Origin: Oligoflexia bacterium
GTDB lineage: Bacteria > Bdellovibrionota > Bacteriovoracia > Bacteriovoracales > Bacteriovoracaceae
DNA length: 64,000 nt
Assembly: GCA_015231955.1 (NCBI GenBank)
Contig: JADGAN010000029.1
Coordinates: 1 to 64,000 of the forward strand
Direction: 5' to 3'
This document shows positions 19,447 to 27,581 of this stretch, piece after piece; position 1 is the first letter of the stretch, and each line of letters begins with the position of its first letter. The notes under the pieces were generated by a model, which ran no database searches, was not told where the DNA came from, and saw only the letters and a list, made by a program, of their open reading frames with translations. A program made the position numbers and the translations under genes.

Positions 19447-20532
19447 TTAAACGTGTCGAACATGTTCTACTTGCCCGCCCTCTCGTTTTCTCCACACGCG
19501 AATCGAATCTTTGGCCCGCCTTAACCCTACTTGTTCTAAGACGTTATTGTTTCGAAACCAACGAGGAATCACCTTCACATGCAAATTAAGATAAACTTTA
19601 CCACCAAGTAAACTTTCTATGCGCGTCCGTGCTTTAGTCCCAATGTCCTTAATCACGGCCCCCCCCTTGCCCACAACAATTCCTCGCTGTGAAGGACGAT
19701 TGACCACAATAGTGGCATCAATATGTACGGCAATCTTTGCATCCTTCTCGTCTCGAAAATCCTCAAAACGGTCAATGACTACCGCCAACTCATAAGGAAC
19801 CTCTTCATGCAGAAGCATAAATGCTTGCTCACGAATGTATTCGCAAACAAAGAAGCGCTCATTTTTATTAGACATACTACCATCGGGGTAGGTGTGAGCA
19901 GCACTCGGGGCCCGATCGTAAATTTCTGAGGTGAGTTCATGAACACCATCACCAGTAAGCGCACTCACAAAGAAAAACTTCTCCACCTTACCAGGAAAAA
20001 AGGCCGCTACCTCTTGAGTGAATACCTCTTTCATCCCCTCCATACCCACAAGATCACTCTTGTTAAATACCACCCATAAGTTAGCGGTTACTATTGAACG
20101 CAAATCCTCTCGCTCCGACTTTAATTGACTGCGAAGCCAAGTGCGCTGATCGATGCTTAGTCCTTGAGGAATCGTGACTAGATTAAATTTATCCGCAAAG
20201 ATCGCCAATTGATGCCCAATGTTTTTAGTAGCATCGATAATTAAGAGGTTGATATCGGTGCGAGTAGGAGCATCAAGAGACTCTTGATTCATACGGCGAT
20301 TGAGCTCTTGAGCAGAGTTGTGTAGTCCGGGAGTATCTACTAAGATCACCTCTACACGATCAATATGATAGACACAATGAAATTGATTACGCGTGGTTTG
20401 TGCTTTTGCCGTCACGGCCGAGAGGTCGTGTCCTAGCAGATAATTGATAAGTGAACTCTTACCAACATTGGGCTCTCCTAATACACCAACCGTAATCGAG
20501 CGATTGTCTGGATGTTGATCACAAATTAACAT
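19447..20532 (-). CDS. era: GTPase Era
   Basis: Binds 16S rRNA near its 3' end and assists 30S maturation. GTPase motifs are GVLGEPNVGKSSLINYLLG, DTPGLHNSAQELNRRMNQ and FNKSD. The KH domain at the C-terminus reads QRGIVVGKGGAVIKDIGTKAR. At 361 residues it is about 60 longer than E. coli Era, with additional residues in the G domain after the switch regions and at the C-terminus. AGGAG lies before the ATG. It is 30 bp after rnc and upstream of der. Confidence 0.96.
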   Translation of the reverse strand: MLICDQHPDNRSITVGVLGEPNVGKSSLINYLLGHDLSAVTAKAQTTRNQFHCVYHIDRVEVILVDTPGLHNSAQELNRRMNQESLDAPTRTDINLLIIDATKNIGHQLAIFADKFNLVTIPQGLSIDQRTWLRSQLKSEREDLRSIVTANLWVVFNKSDLVGMEGMKEVFTQEVAAFFPGKVEKFFFVSALTGDGVHELTSEIYDRAPSAAHTYPDGSMSNKNERFFVCEYIREQAFMLLHEEVPYELAVVIDRFEDFRDEKDAKIAVHIDATIVVNRPSQRGIVVGKGGAVIKDIGTKARTRIESLLGGKVYLNLHVKVIPRWFRNNNVLEQVGLRRAKDSIRVWRKREGGQVEHVRHV

Positions 20533-20562
20533 GGGGTTCTCCTTTCTTTTGTTCTTTTGTCT

Positions 20563-21408
20563 TTAGATCCTATTATATAATTTATTTTCCAAAGCATACT
20601 TTGCAAGTTTGCGATAGGCCTTCTTCTTAGAATTCTCAGTTACCACTGCCACCTCTTTCCCAAAAAGGTGCAAGGAGACTGTAAACGGGGGAAGTTCTGC
20701 TACAACTTTATATTCTGGCAAACACTTATACACCATCATTTGCTCTTGTAAGCGTGAGATCACATCATAATCTTCCAACAGACGCTCATCAAAAATAGTA
20801 ATTATCTTTTCTTGTTCTAAGCGATCTAAAAAGCTCACCATCTTCTTTGCACAAAGATTAAAATCTCCCTCTAAATCAAAATATACCGCTGCCACAAAGG
20901 CCTCAAAGAGTTGCGCTAATACTCGCTCATTGAAATGGCCACCCTTTTTAATCTCTCCGCGTCCCATCAGTACCAGATGATCAAGGCACAAACTTTTGGC
21001 AAAAACTGCTAACGTTTGGGTGTTGACGATAGCACTTCTTAGTTTTGATAGCTCTCCCTCTCGTAATAAAGGAAAGCGTTTAAAAAGTTCAATAGAGATG
21101 AGCGTATTAAAAAGCGTGTCGCCCAGATACTCTAGTCGTTCATTATCTATTAAGGTTGAAAAAATTTTTCCTCGTCCATCATTGATAAAAGAACGATGAG
21201 TAAGTGCTTGTAAGAGCAGATGGTGATTTTTAAAGTGGTGCCCAAAGGAGTTTTCTAGGGCCTGCCACTTAGGACTTTCCAGAAGTGCATTTAAAAATGT
21301 TTCGAGTGAGTGTTCTTTACTACTACTATTACTACGATGGTAAGACCCCTTTGTCTTTGCAAATAAAATTTCACATATATTGCCTAAGCTAGAAGCAATG
21401 AAGGTCAT
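20563..21408 (-). CDS. rnc: Ribonuclease III with altered metal-site residue
   Basis: Cuts double-stranded RNA (rRNA precursors, mRNAs). The family signature NERLEYLGDTLFNTLIS gives Glu93 and Asp97, matching E. coli Glu41 and Asp45. The second metal motif reads LAQLFEAFVAAVYFD: Glu169 matches E. coli Glu117, but the position of E. coli Asp114 is Gln166. Asp97 and Gln166 are 69 residues apart, as in E. coli, so the alignment is gap-free. The C-terminal dsRNA-binding domain is recognisable but poorly conserved until KKKAYRKLAKYALENKL. The N-terminus carries about 45 extra residues. First gene of the rnc-era-der group. Confidence 0.9.
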   Translation of the reverse strand: MTFIASSLGNICEILFAKTKGSYHRSNSSSKEHSLETFLNALLESPKWQALENSFGHHFKNHHLLLQALTHRSFINDGRGKIFSTLIDNERLEYLGDTLFNTLISIELFKRFPLLREGELSKLRSAIVNTQTLAVFAKSLCLDHLVLMGRGEIKKGGHFNERVLAQLFEAFVAAVYFDLEGDFNLCAKKMVSFLDRLEQEKIITIFDERLLEDYDVISRLQEQMMVYKCLPEYKVVAELPPFTVSLHLFGKEVAVVTENSKKKAYRKLAKYALENKLYNRI

Positions 21409-21693
21409 CGTAGTATCTCACTCTAAACATTATTCAATTGTTAAGGTTCTCATTAATATATAACTGAAAATGACTTTTATCACTTTGAACCATTACTTTT
21501 CAAGCCCCTACTGCATTTTTTTCTGCAACTTTTTACCAATGCAGCGAATTTTCATCTGTAAGCGTTGGTTTTATTTATATTTTATGCAAAGTATTGTGTT
21601 GTCGAAGTGAACGCAGTTCGAGTAACATGGCCCTCTAAATTAGGATTAGTGTTAAGAAGGGTTGTTCGATAGGAAGTTATAAAGGGTAATCGT

Positions 21694-22764
21694 ATGACAG
21701 TTGACCTGAACTCACGTGGCTCCTTCGATCTAGCGAAGCTGCAAGAGGATTTTTTCCTCTCTCTTGTCAGTGCTAGCAAAAGCGTGAACACCGTCAAGAA
21801 CTATCGTACCGATCTCAATTGCTTCAATCAATTTCTTTCGCTCAAAAAAGTGGATGGCATTTGCGATCTTAACGATTTTAATCTGACCAAGGTTCATGAG
21901 TATGCAAGTTTTCTTGAGGAAAAGTACACATCAACCAACTCGCGTCGCCGGCGAGTACAGACACTTCGAATCTTCTTTGATTATCTTCTTGGACGGAATA
22001 TTATCAAAGAAAACCCGGTGAAAAAAATCTCTCCTTGTCCAAAATTTTTGGACATTCCACGTCCGGTTTTAATTGATCACATTCAAACACTTTGGGATCA
22101 CTTGCTAAATGAGAGTAAAAACCCCTCTCCCTTCCCAGCACTGCTTTCCCAAAGAAATCTTTTGATTGTGATGCTCATTTACGGCTGTGGTCTTAAAGTC
22201 TCTGAACTCTCCATGCTACAAAAGCGACACATTCTGCTTGGAAAATCATCACGCGTAATGGTTACTCCTCTTCGTCGTGACCCCTACTCTATTCCACTAC
22301 CAGAGGGGTTTGCCGATCTCTATAACCTCTTTCTTAAGAACTTAAGCAAGATTGTTAAAGAGCAAAAGCAGATCAAAGCAATCCGTATTGGCAAGGCATT
22401 AGAGGCGGCACAAGCTCTTAGTGCTAGCGATAGTAGTCATGAAGATCTTGAGAGTGAGGCGTCCTTACTCCTCTTCAATGCCAATCACTACCGTATTCTC
22501 TCAGCAGGACTCTCACCTCGCGGCCTAGAGATTATCTTTGAAGAGTTAAAGAAAAAGTTAAAGATTGAGATTACTCCAAAATCACTTCGTCAGGCCTGCA
22601 TCTTTAAATGGTTGCATGCTAAACACCCAGAGAGTGATATCAAAGAGTGGTTAGGAGTTGCTCCCTCTTACTCTTTCAAACCTTACTTGGAGTTGGCCGA
22701 TCAGTACCACTACCACGATCACTTCTTTGCAAAGCTTACGTATAAAGATTCATCAATTTCGTAA
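21694..22764 (+). CDS. Xer-like tyrosine recombinase family protein with lost catalytic residues
   Basis: 356 residues. The N-terminal SAM-like domain (SVNTVKNYRTDLNCFNQFLS, then SRRRRVQTLRIFFDYLL) and the core fold are like XerC/XerD. Ungapped comparison with E. coli XerD shows GLKVSEL where XerD has GLRVSEL (Arg148 to Lys168), TPKSLRQ for the H-x-x-R motif (His244 to Lys296, Arg247 kept as Arg299), GV for GH (His270 to Val322) and Tyr331 in place of Tyr279 with identical spacing. Three of the six active-site residues are thus changed, and there is an acidic insertion near residues 235-260. It may be a non-cutting partner or a DNA-binding relic. Convergent with, and overlapping by 46 bp, the next gene. 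Confidence 0.85.
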   Translation: MTVDLNSRGSFDLAKLQEDFFLSLVSASKSVNTVKNYRTDLNCFNQFLSLKKVDGICDLNDFNLTKVHEYASFLEEKYTSTNSRRRRVQTLRIFFDYLLGRNIIKENPVKKISPCPKFLDIPRPVLIDHIQTLWDHLLNESKNPSPFPALLSQRNLLIVMLIYGCGLKVSELSMLQKRHILLGKSSRVMVTPLRRDPYSIPLPEGFADLYNLFLKNLSKIVKEQKQIKAIRIGKALEAAQALSASDSSHEDLESEASLLLFNANHYRILSAGLSPRGLEIIFEELKKKLKIEITPKSLRQACIFKWLHAKHPESDIKEWLGVAPSYSFKPYLELADQYHYHDHFFAKLTYKDSSIS

Positions 22765-23606
22765 TGAAAGCGCTTGTCACTCTCCTTGCGTCCCCAGGGA
22801 TCGCTAAAGGAGAGTGAAATTGCTGCAAGTGCGGGCCAAGACCGCCAATCCTTATTACGCTCTATCACTCGCGCATCCGTCCCTGTATGTTCACGGTCCC
22901 CCACCACCGGATGTCCAATCATCTGCATATGCCGCCTAATTTGATGTAAGCGTCCACTGATAATTTTAATTTCTACCAGTGTAGTCATATCTGCACGCAG
23001 CTCTCTCACCTTATAGATACTCTTTGCAGACTTACCATCGAGAGGAAATGTGATCTCTCCTTCGCTCTGTTTAAGATGGCCATACACTAAAGCAAGGTAG
23101 CGCTTCTCCACCAAATTTTGCGACCACAGCATGGAGAGCCTGCGAGCAGCATCACGAGTGTAAGCAAAGACCATAAGACCAGAAACTTCGCGGTCGAGCC
23201 GATGAATCAAAAAAATCTCACGCTTTGTTTGCACCTCAAGATGGCGAAGCAGGGAGCAGTGATCACCATATTTTGTTCCTTGAGAGAGCACCCCTGATGC
23301 CTTAAACCAAACACAAAAGCGAGGGTTATCCTCTAAGACAAAACACTCATCGAGAGGAGCGCTCTTTTCCAAGAGATCTTGATCATAATAAAACTCAAAG
23401 GCATCACCAAAGGCAAGCAGTGTATCTGCACGGCGAACCCGCAAAAGCTCACGCCGTCCCTTTTTCTTCAGCCAAGCACCACCTGCAGTAAATACTTTTT
23501 TAATGACTACTTTGGAGATAGGAACTTTAGCGGCAATCACCTCGATCAATTTTTGTGAATCCTTCTCTGCATGCACACCCTTTACGCTGTAACTACTTTT
23601 TTTCAA
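22719..23606 (-). CDS. RluA-family RNA pseudouridine synthase
   Basis: Isomerises uridine in rRNA or tRNA. The catalytic motif is FLIHRLDREVSGLMVFAYT (family HRLDxxTSG, catalytic Asp), followed by KRYLALVYG, GRLHQIRRHMQMIGHPVVGD, all typical. An N-terminal S4-like region (ISKVVIKKVFTAGGAWLKKKG, then RVRRADTLLAFGD) is present. It ends inside the convergent Xer-like gene and its start overlaps the end of the upstream exported-protein gene by 14 bp. The exact target site cannot be inferred. Confidence 0.92.
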   Translation of the reverse strand: MKKSSYSVKGVHAEKDSQKLIEVIAAKVPISKVVIKKVFTAGGAWLKKKGRRELLRVRRADTLLAFGDAFEFYYDQDLLEKSAPLDECFVLEDNPRFCVWFKASGVLSQGTKYGDHCSLLRHLEVQTKREIFLIHRLDREVSGLMVFAYTRDAARRLSMLWSQNLVEKRYLALVYGHLKQSEGEITFPLDGKSAKSIYKVRELRADMTTLVEIKIISGRLHQIRRHMQMIGHPVVGDREHTGTDARVIERNKDWRSWPALAAISLSFSDPWGRKESDKRFHYEIDESLYVSFAKK

Positions 23607-24387
23607 CCTTCACCTCATCTTGTGGACGCTTGCCCATCGGCAGGCCCGTATCGTGGTCGAGATGCCAACGATCGGTGATATACTCCTCTCTTTCGATGCG
23701 ATAAAATTTAATATTTTCATCGAGCATATCCAGCCTGCGCATCAGGGCGTGTTGCAGCTTCACATTCTCACCCTTTTGCCAAAGCAGCCGATCGAGCGCC
23801 TCGCTCTTTTGTCGTTGTAACTCTGCCATTCGTTTATCGTACTCGGCCACTAGCTGCACACGATTTTGCTGATAAAAAGCGATATCGTTATTGACTGAGC
23901 TTAATTGCGAAAGCAGATCCTTGTGCTGCTTTAACAAAATATAACGATATTGGGAAGCGTATAAAACACGCTCTTTAAGCACTTCTGAACTCATATTCAG
24001 AGTACTACCAATGCGAAACACCTCGTTCTTCCCTTTGCAATCCTCTAAATCACGAATGTAGGCGGCGATATAGTAATCTTCAACATCGCGTATGAAGGCC
24101 TCACAAATATCGTCGGGATCATTGGGTGTAGCAAGATTAATCTTATCGCCAACTCGAAAAAATTTGGTGTTGTTATTCTCCACTTTTATCTTCACCACAT
24201 TACCACTACGATCACGATCGCTCACCCGCCCATAAAATTTTTCATAATCGATCTTATAGTCCAAAAAAGAGTCCATATCGCGTGAGGCCACTCCACTCTC
24301 TGGAAGCACCGGAGAGACCACATCGGCCCAAAGTAGAGCTCCTGGGATCAAGTGGAAGAAAAAGAGAAAGAGTATCGTCGTTTTCAT
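23593..24387 (-). CDS. Exported coiled-coil protein, unknown function
   Basis: 264 residues from the ATG at 24387, chosen because a Sec signal peptide follows directly (MKTTILFLFFFHLIPGALLWA). The mature part starts with a small beta-rich domain (SGNVVKIKVENNNTKFFRVG, DKINLATPND) holding two cysteines, then a long helical coiled coil (about residues 150-240, LSQLSSVNNDIAFYQQNRVQ onward) and a Lys/Glu-rich tail. It probably resides in the periplasm. No family is recognised. Its end overlaps the pseudouridine synthase start by 14 bp, so the two are translationally coupled; it is divergent from the transaldolase gene. Confidence 0.7.
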   Translation of the reverse strand: MKTTILFLFFFHLIPGALLWADVVSPVLPESGVASRDMDSFLDYKIDYEKFYGRVSDRDRSGNVVKIKVENNNTKFFRVGDKINLATPNDPDDICEAFIRDVEDYYIAAYIRDLEDCKGKNEVFRIGSTLNMSSEVLKERVLYASQYRYILLKQHKDLLSQLSSVNNDIAFYQQNRVQLVAEYDKRMAELQRQKSEALDRLLWQKGENVKLQHALMRRLDMLDENIKFYRIEREEYITDRWHLDHDTGLPMGKRPQDEVKVEKK

Positions 24388-24517
24388 ACTCTCATCATAC
24401 TTCATCCCCCTCATAAACATAAAGATAGGAAGAGTTAGGAAGTTGTAGAGCAATTAACTTTGTTATATGCTCTCCTGGTTACTCTTTCATGAAAACACAA
24501 AAAAAGGGGATTTTTTT

Positions 24518-25165
24518 ATGCAACTATTTATTGATACTGCCGATATTGAAGAGATTCGTTGTGCAAACGACTGGGGTATTATCGATGGTGTAACCACCAA
24601 CCCTTCGCTGATGGCAAAGGTTGGTCGCACCACTGCTGCTGTGATTCGTGAAATCGTCTCCATCGTAGATGGCCCCATTTCCGCCGAGGTTCTAGCGACC
24701 GAGGCCAAAAGCATGATTGAAGAAGGAAGAATACTCTCGCAAATTCACAAAAACGTCGTCATTAAACTTCCAATGACAATAGAAGGCGTAAAGGCGCTCA
24801 ACTGGTTTAGCAAAAATGGCATTAAAACCAACTTAACCCTTGTCTTCTCTCCCAATCAAGCGCTCCTTGCTGCCAAGTGTGGTGCAACCTACATCTCACC
24901 CTTTGTTGGCCGCTTAGATGACCATGGCCACGATGGCATGGAACTCATTCGTGAAATTCGCACAATCTTCGACAACTATGCTTTTACCACCAAAATTCTC
25001 TCGGCCTCCATTCGCTCCACACTCCACGTGCGTGAGGCCGCACTCGCTGCAAGCGATGTCGCAACCGTTCCCTTTAAAGTCTTAAAAGATCTCTACTCCC
25101 ATCCTCTCACCGACCGTGGAGTTGAGGCCTTTACCAGCGATTATAAAAAAGTCACTACGAAATAA
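24518..25165 (+). CDS. Transaldolase, TalC/FSA type
   Basis: Short type transaldolase (215 residues) of the pentose phosphate pathway or fructose-6-phosphate aldolase. Motifs: [14 protein letters not shown] at the start, [11 protein letters not shown], the Schiff-base lysine region [35 protein letters not shown] and [18 protein letters not shown] at 24518 is supported by AAGGGG upstream and by the family N-terminus; an earlier in-frame ATG at 24467 would add an unrelated 17 residues. Transaldolase and FSA activities cannot be separated with confidence from sequence. dppA follows after 37 bp. Confidence 0.93.
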   Translation: MQLFIDTADIEEIRCANDWGIIDGVTTNPSLMAKVGRTTAAVIREIVSIVDGPISAEVLATEAKSMIEEGRILSQIHKNVVIKLPMTIEGVKALNWFSKNGIKTNLTLVFSPNQALLAAKCGATYISPFVGRLDDHGHDGMELIREIRTIFDNYAFTTKILSASIRSTLHVREAALAASDVATVPFKVLKDLYSHPLTDRGVEAFTSDYKKVTTK

Positions 25166-25202
25166 ATCAACAACTCAAATACATAAAAAAGGATCTCTAT
25201 TT

Positions 25203-26081
25203 ATGCAAAACACTTACATCATCTCTGCCGACATCGAAGGAATTTCCGGCGTTGTCGACTCCAGCTACTCCAATAGCGATGGTAAACACTACTCCCTTGC
25301 ATGCAAATATATGACCTCTGATATTAATGCCGTCGTCGAGGGCATTTTAGACTCCGATCCTGACGCAAAAATCGTCGTTCGCGACGCTCATGGCAGCGCC
25401 AACAATGTAGACCTCCTCTCTCTTCATCCCCGTGCTTACTTGATGCAAGGGTGGGGTACCAGTTTTTCTATGGTCGCACCTCTGGAAAAGAGTGTACGTG
25501 GAGTTTTCCTCGTCGGTTACCACGCAGGTGGTGGTAACTCCTGTGGTGTTCTCGCCCACACCTTCTCCAGTAACATTGCTGAAGTCAAAATCAACGGTGT
25601 CGTCGCAAACGAGGCCTCTCTTGCTGCTATCCATGCGGCCCACTACAGCGTCCCCATTGTCTTTCTAAGCGGCGACGATGAGGCGGTGTTAGAGGCAAAC
25701 TACTTCTCAAAATCGAGCACAGCTTCCGCTCCTGTGCTTGTTACCGTTAAGAAAAGTTTTGCTCGAAACTCCGTGCTCTCACTCCCCCTGGCAGAGGCAA
25801 GCGCTCTTCTTCGCAAAGGTGCAAAAGAAGCAAGTGCAAAACTTTTACAAAAAAAGTTTGCACCCCTAAAAGTAAAGCTTCCTATCAGCTTCGAAATCAA
25901 ACTCTACAATACTGGTTATCGTAAATCGCTCTACCAACACTTCTATGAACTCCTCTCCTTCGATAACACTCTTAAGTTTGATCCCCCAAATTATACCTTC
26001 CGTTTCAAAGAGACTACTGCACTCCGCGGAATTCAACGTTTCAATATGCTCGCAACACTCCTCTACAGTCTCAAAGATTAA
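25203..26081 (+). CDS. dppA: D-aminopeptidase DppA (M55 family)
   Basis: Zinc-dependent D-aminopeptidase that would release D-alanine from peptides such as D-Ala-D-Ala, linking it functionally to cell-wall recycling. M55 metal ligands are seen in order: DIEGISGV (Asp/Glu near residue 8), DAHGSANN, GYHAGGG and NEASLAA. The length of 292 residues is usual. ATG at 25203 with AAGGA upstream. It follows the transaldolase on the same strand and is followed by AT-rich sequence and tRNA-Phe. It is a cytoplasmic enzyme without a signal peptide. Confidence 0.93.
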   Translation: MQNTYIISADIEGISGVVDSSYSNSDGKHYSLACKYMTSDINAVVEGILDSDPDAKIVVRDAHGSANNVDLLSLHPRAYLMQGWGTSFSMVAPLEKSVRGVFLVGYHAGGGNSCGVLAHTFSSNIAEVKINGVVANEASLAAIHAAHYSVPIVFLSGDDEAVLEANYFSKSSTASAPVLVTVKKSFARNSVLSLPLAEASALLRKGAKEASAKLLQKKFAPLKVKLPISFEIKLYNTGYRKSLYQHFYELLSFDNTLKFDPPNYTFRFKETTALRGIQRFNMLATLLYSLKD

Positions 26082-26161
26082 AAAGACTAAAAAAAAAATT
26101 AATTTTTTTTTTGACTAATGATCCTCGAAAGAATATTGTTTCAACGTTACCGACATTGAAT

Positions 26162-26237
26162 GCCCCTTTAGCTCAGACGGTAGAGCAAGGGACTGAAAAT
26201 CCCTGTGTCCGTGGTTCAATTCCGCGAGGGGGCACCA
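26162..26237 (+). tRNA. tRNA-Phe (GAA)
   Basis: A 76-base gene with encoded CCA. The acceptor stem pairs GCCCCTT with AGGGGGC (one G-T), the D-arm contains AGCTCAGACGGTAGAGCA, the anticodon arm AGGGA-CTGAAAA-TCCCT gives anticodon GAA at 26195-26197, and the T-arm contains GGTTCAATTCC. It is directly followed by a strong hairpin terminator. Its 3' end and terminator resemble sequences at 27537, 28912 and 31161, which suggests it served as an integration site. Confidence 0.97.
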
Positions 26238-26240
26238 AGT

Positions 26241-26273
26241 AAAAAAGCCATCTTCAATGATGGCTTTTTTTTT
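26241..26273 (+). terminator. Intrinsic terminator after tRNA-Phe
   Basis: A-run, stem GCCATC / GATGGC with loop TTCAAT, then nine Ts. The A-run on the left makes it usable in both directions. Copies of this hairpin occur at 27546-27578 and 28913-28938. Confidence 0.92.
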
Positions 26274-26305
26274 GCCAATTTTTAAAAAAAATCCTCAACA
26301 AGACA

Positions 26306-26342
26306 TTGACCGAACAAACTCCTAATATATACAATGTATATA
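26306..26342 (+). promoter_or_regulatory. Promoter and operator-like palindrome before brnT
   Basis: TTGACC at 26306 followed 16 bases later by a TATACA-type -10. The -10 lies inside TATATACAATGTATATA (26326-26342), a near-perfect palindrome with one central mismatch. Such a site overlapping the -10 fits autorepression by BrnA, which is known for this family. The function here is inferred. Confidence 0.55.
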
Positions 26343-26367
26343 CAACCTTCATCAGGAGTCACTTCCC

Positions 26368-26652
26368 GTGAATTTTGAGTGGAATGAATTAAAAGACCAA
26401 AGAAACTATAAAAAGCATGGCATCTTTTTTGCGGAAGCGGCCACTGCCTTATTTGACCCTCATGCCATCCAAATTCCTGATCATGATTCCGATCCCTCTG
26501 AGGAAAGGTTCATTGCCCTCGGATACTCGATAAAAAGTAGACTACTGATTGTCGTCTATACCATTCGCACATATGTGGGGAAAGAAGAGGTTTATAGAAT
26601 CATCTCAGCTAGGAAAGCAACTAAAACGGAGCAAAAACAATATGAAAAGTAA
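26368..26652 (+). CDS. brnT: BrnT-family ribonuclease toxin
   Basis: 94 residues, RelE-fold RNase toxin of a type II pair. The family pattern is clear: FEWNELKDQRNYKKHGIFFA (W-x-x-x-K-x-x-x-N-x-x-K-H-x-I/V-x-F), ALFDPHAIQIPDHD, ERFIALGYS, LLIVVYTIR and YRIISARKATKTEQKQYE. The start is GTG with AGGAG 9 bases upstream. It overlaps brnA by 11 bp, the usual toxin-first order. It is the first gene after tRNA-Phe. Confidence 0.93.
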   Translation: MNFEWNELKDQRNYKKHGIFFAEAATALFDPHAIQIPDHDSDPSEERFIALGYSIKSRLLIVVYTIRTYVGKEEVYRIISARKATKTEQKQYEK

Positions 26653-26908
26653 TTACGATTTTTCAAAAGGAAAGAGAGGCGCTATCGTTCCAAAAGGAAC
26701 TAAAACCGCCGTTTATCTTCGATTAGACCCAAGAGCACTCTTATGGCTCCAAGAAAAAGCAGAAGAAGCTAAAGTTGGCTATCAAACATTCCTTAATCAC
26801 TTTTTACTTGAACAGTGGGAAAAAGATAACGCCGCCAATGCTACAGTAGTCGAAGATCTTCAACTAATCGAGAAAGCGCTAAAACGCTTAAAGAAAAAAG
26901 TAGGCTAG
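26642..26908 (+). CDS. brnA: BrnA-family antitoxin
   Basis: 88 residues. It neutralises BrnT and probably represses the operon. The sequence SNYDFSKGKRGAIVPKGTKT, then AVYLRLDPRALLWLQEKA and VGYQTFLNHFLLEQW shows the ribbon-helix-helix type layout (beta strand then two helices) typical of BrnA. ATG at 26642 overlaps the last codons of brnT; earlier in-frame starts would read inside brnT. The C-terminus is a Lys-rich helix. Confidence 0.9.
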   Translation: MKSNYDFSKGKRGAIVPKGTKTAVYLRLDPRALLWLQEKAEEAKVGYQTFLNHFLLEQWEKDNAANATVVEDLQLIEKALKRLKKKVG

Positions 26909-26939
26909 ATCACTTGTCTTCTTACAAAAGAGGTTCTTA

Positions 26940-27428
26940 ATGTTCAGAATTATATTTATCTTCATTGGCTTTATAGGAATCACATCTTCCTTTGCGAACT
27001 CTGAGAATTGTGCAAATTTGAGTTTCAAGTCCTTGGTCGGAGCAGGAACTGTAGAATGGCATCAAATCGGTTGTGAAAAATACCATCTTACCTTTTTGGA
27101 TCCTGAAGGCAATGCTTATGCTGAATCAGATACTATATTCTCTTCGGATTTTCATAATGCAATAGTAGACGACCAATATGAAAAATACACAAGCCTGCAG
27201 AGATGGATGTGGTCACGAGATAGACAGACGCTAATCCATGAAGCAGTGATTGACTCTTTAGACAAAAACACTCTGGAAAAAAAGTTCACTTCAATCTCAG
27301 AACTCATAATATTGACTCCAGACAAAAAAATCCAACGGGCCATGAATCAACTTATCAGAGTAGAAAAGAGCGACGGAAAAGTTACAGTTGAGCAAAAAAG
27401 CAAGACCGAACATTTTGACCGACTCTAG
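26940..27428 (+). CDS. Exported protein of unknown function, ends at repeat R1
   Basis: 162 residues with a Sec signal peptide (MFRIIFIFIGFIGITSSFA). The mature part is small and polar, with two cysteines (ENCANL and IGCEKY), and ends in a Lys/Glu-rich tail. No family is recognised. It lies 31 bp after brnA on the same strand. Its stop codon (27426-27428) is followed immediately by the first base of the 101-bp repeat R1, so the gene may be one cargo of a repeat-bounded unit. Confidence 0.6.
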   Translation: MFRIIFIFIGFIGITSSFANSENCANLSFKSLVGAGTVEWHQIGCEKYHLTFLDPEGNAYAESDTIFSSDFHNAIVDDQYEKYTSLQRWMWSRDRQTLIHEAVIDSLDKNTLEKKFTSISELIILTPDKKIQRAMNQLIRVEKSDGKVTVEQKSKTEHFDRL

Positions 27429-27529
27429 TTCGAGAATTTCCGCAATGGGGGGAGCATTAATTGGCTTCTCTTACGAATCATCAATAAGTTGGCCATCAAA
27501 TTCTAGGATTGCGGTTCGATAATAGAATG
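27429..27529 (+). repeat. 101-bp repeat R1 of the tRNA-Phe island
   Basis: First of three collinear copies of identical length without gaps (others at 28797 and 30498). The best conserved parts are the first 18 bases (TTCGAGAATTTCCGCAAT) and the last ~30 (from CATCAAATTC through TTCGATAATAGA). CCGCAAT near the start is the inverse of ATTGCGG near the end. This copy keeps an open frame that ends in SNSRIAVR and stop. It continues into CGAACGTG and a copy of the tRNA-Phe 3' end plus terminator. Confidence 0.9.
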
Positions 27530-27536
27530 CGAACGT

Positions 27537-27581
27537 GCACCAATTAAAAAAGCCATCATTATTGATGGCTTTTTTTTTGCC
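27537..27581 (+). repeat. Copy B of the tRNA-Phe 3' end and terminator
   Basis: GCACCAA, then T-A-rich bases and the hairpin GCCATC/GATGGC with nine Ts and GCC. This matches 26232-26276 (end of tRNA-Phe plus terminator) with about four to five changes in 45 bases. The hairpin at 27546-27578 probably works as a bidirectional terminator, also for the minus-strand VOC gene that ends at 27581. Confidence 0.85.

Noticed and set aside
27429-27581. Integron attC site
   Set aside because: No GTTRRRY/RYYYAAC core pair and no integron integrase; only the unit-like layout is reminiscent.
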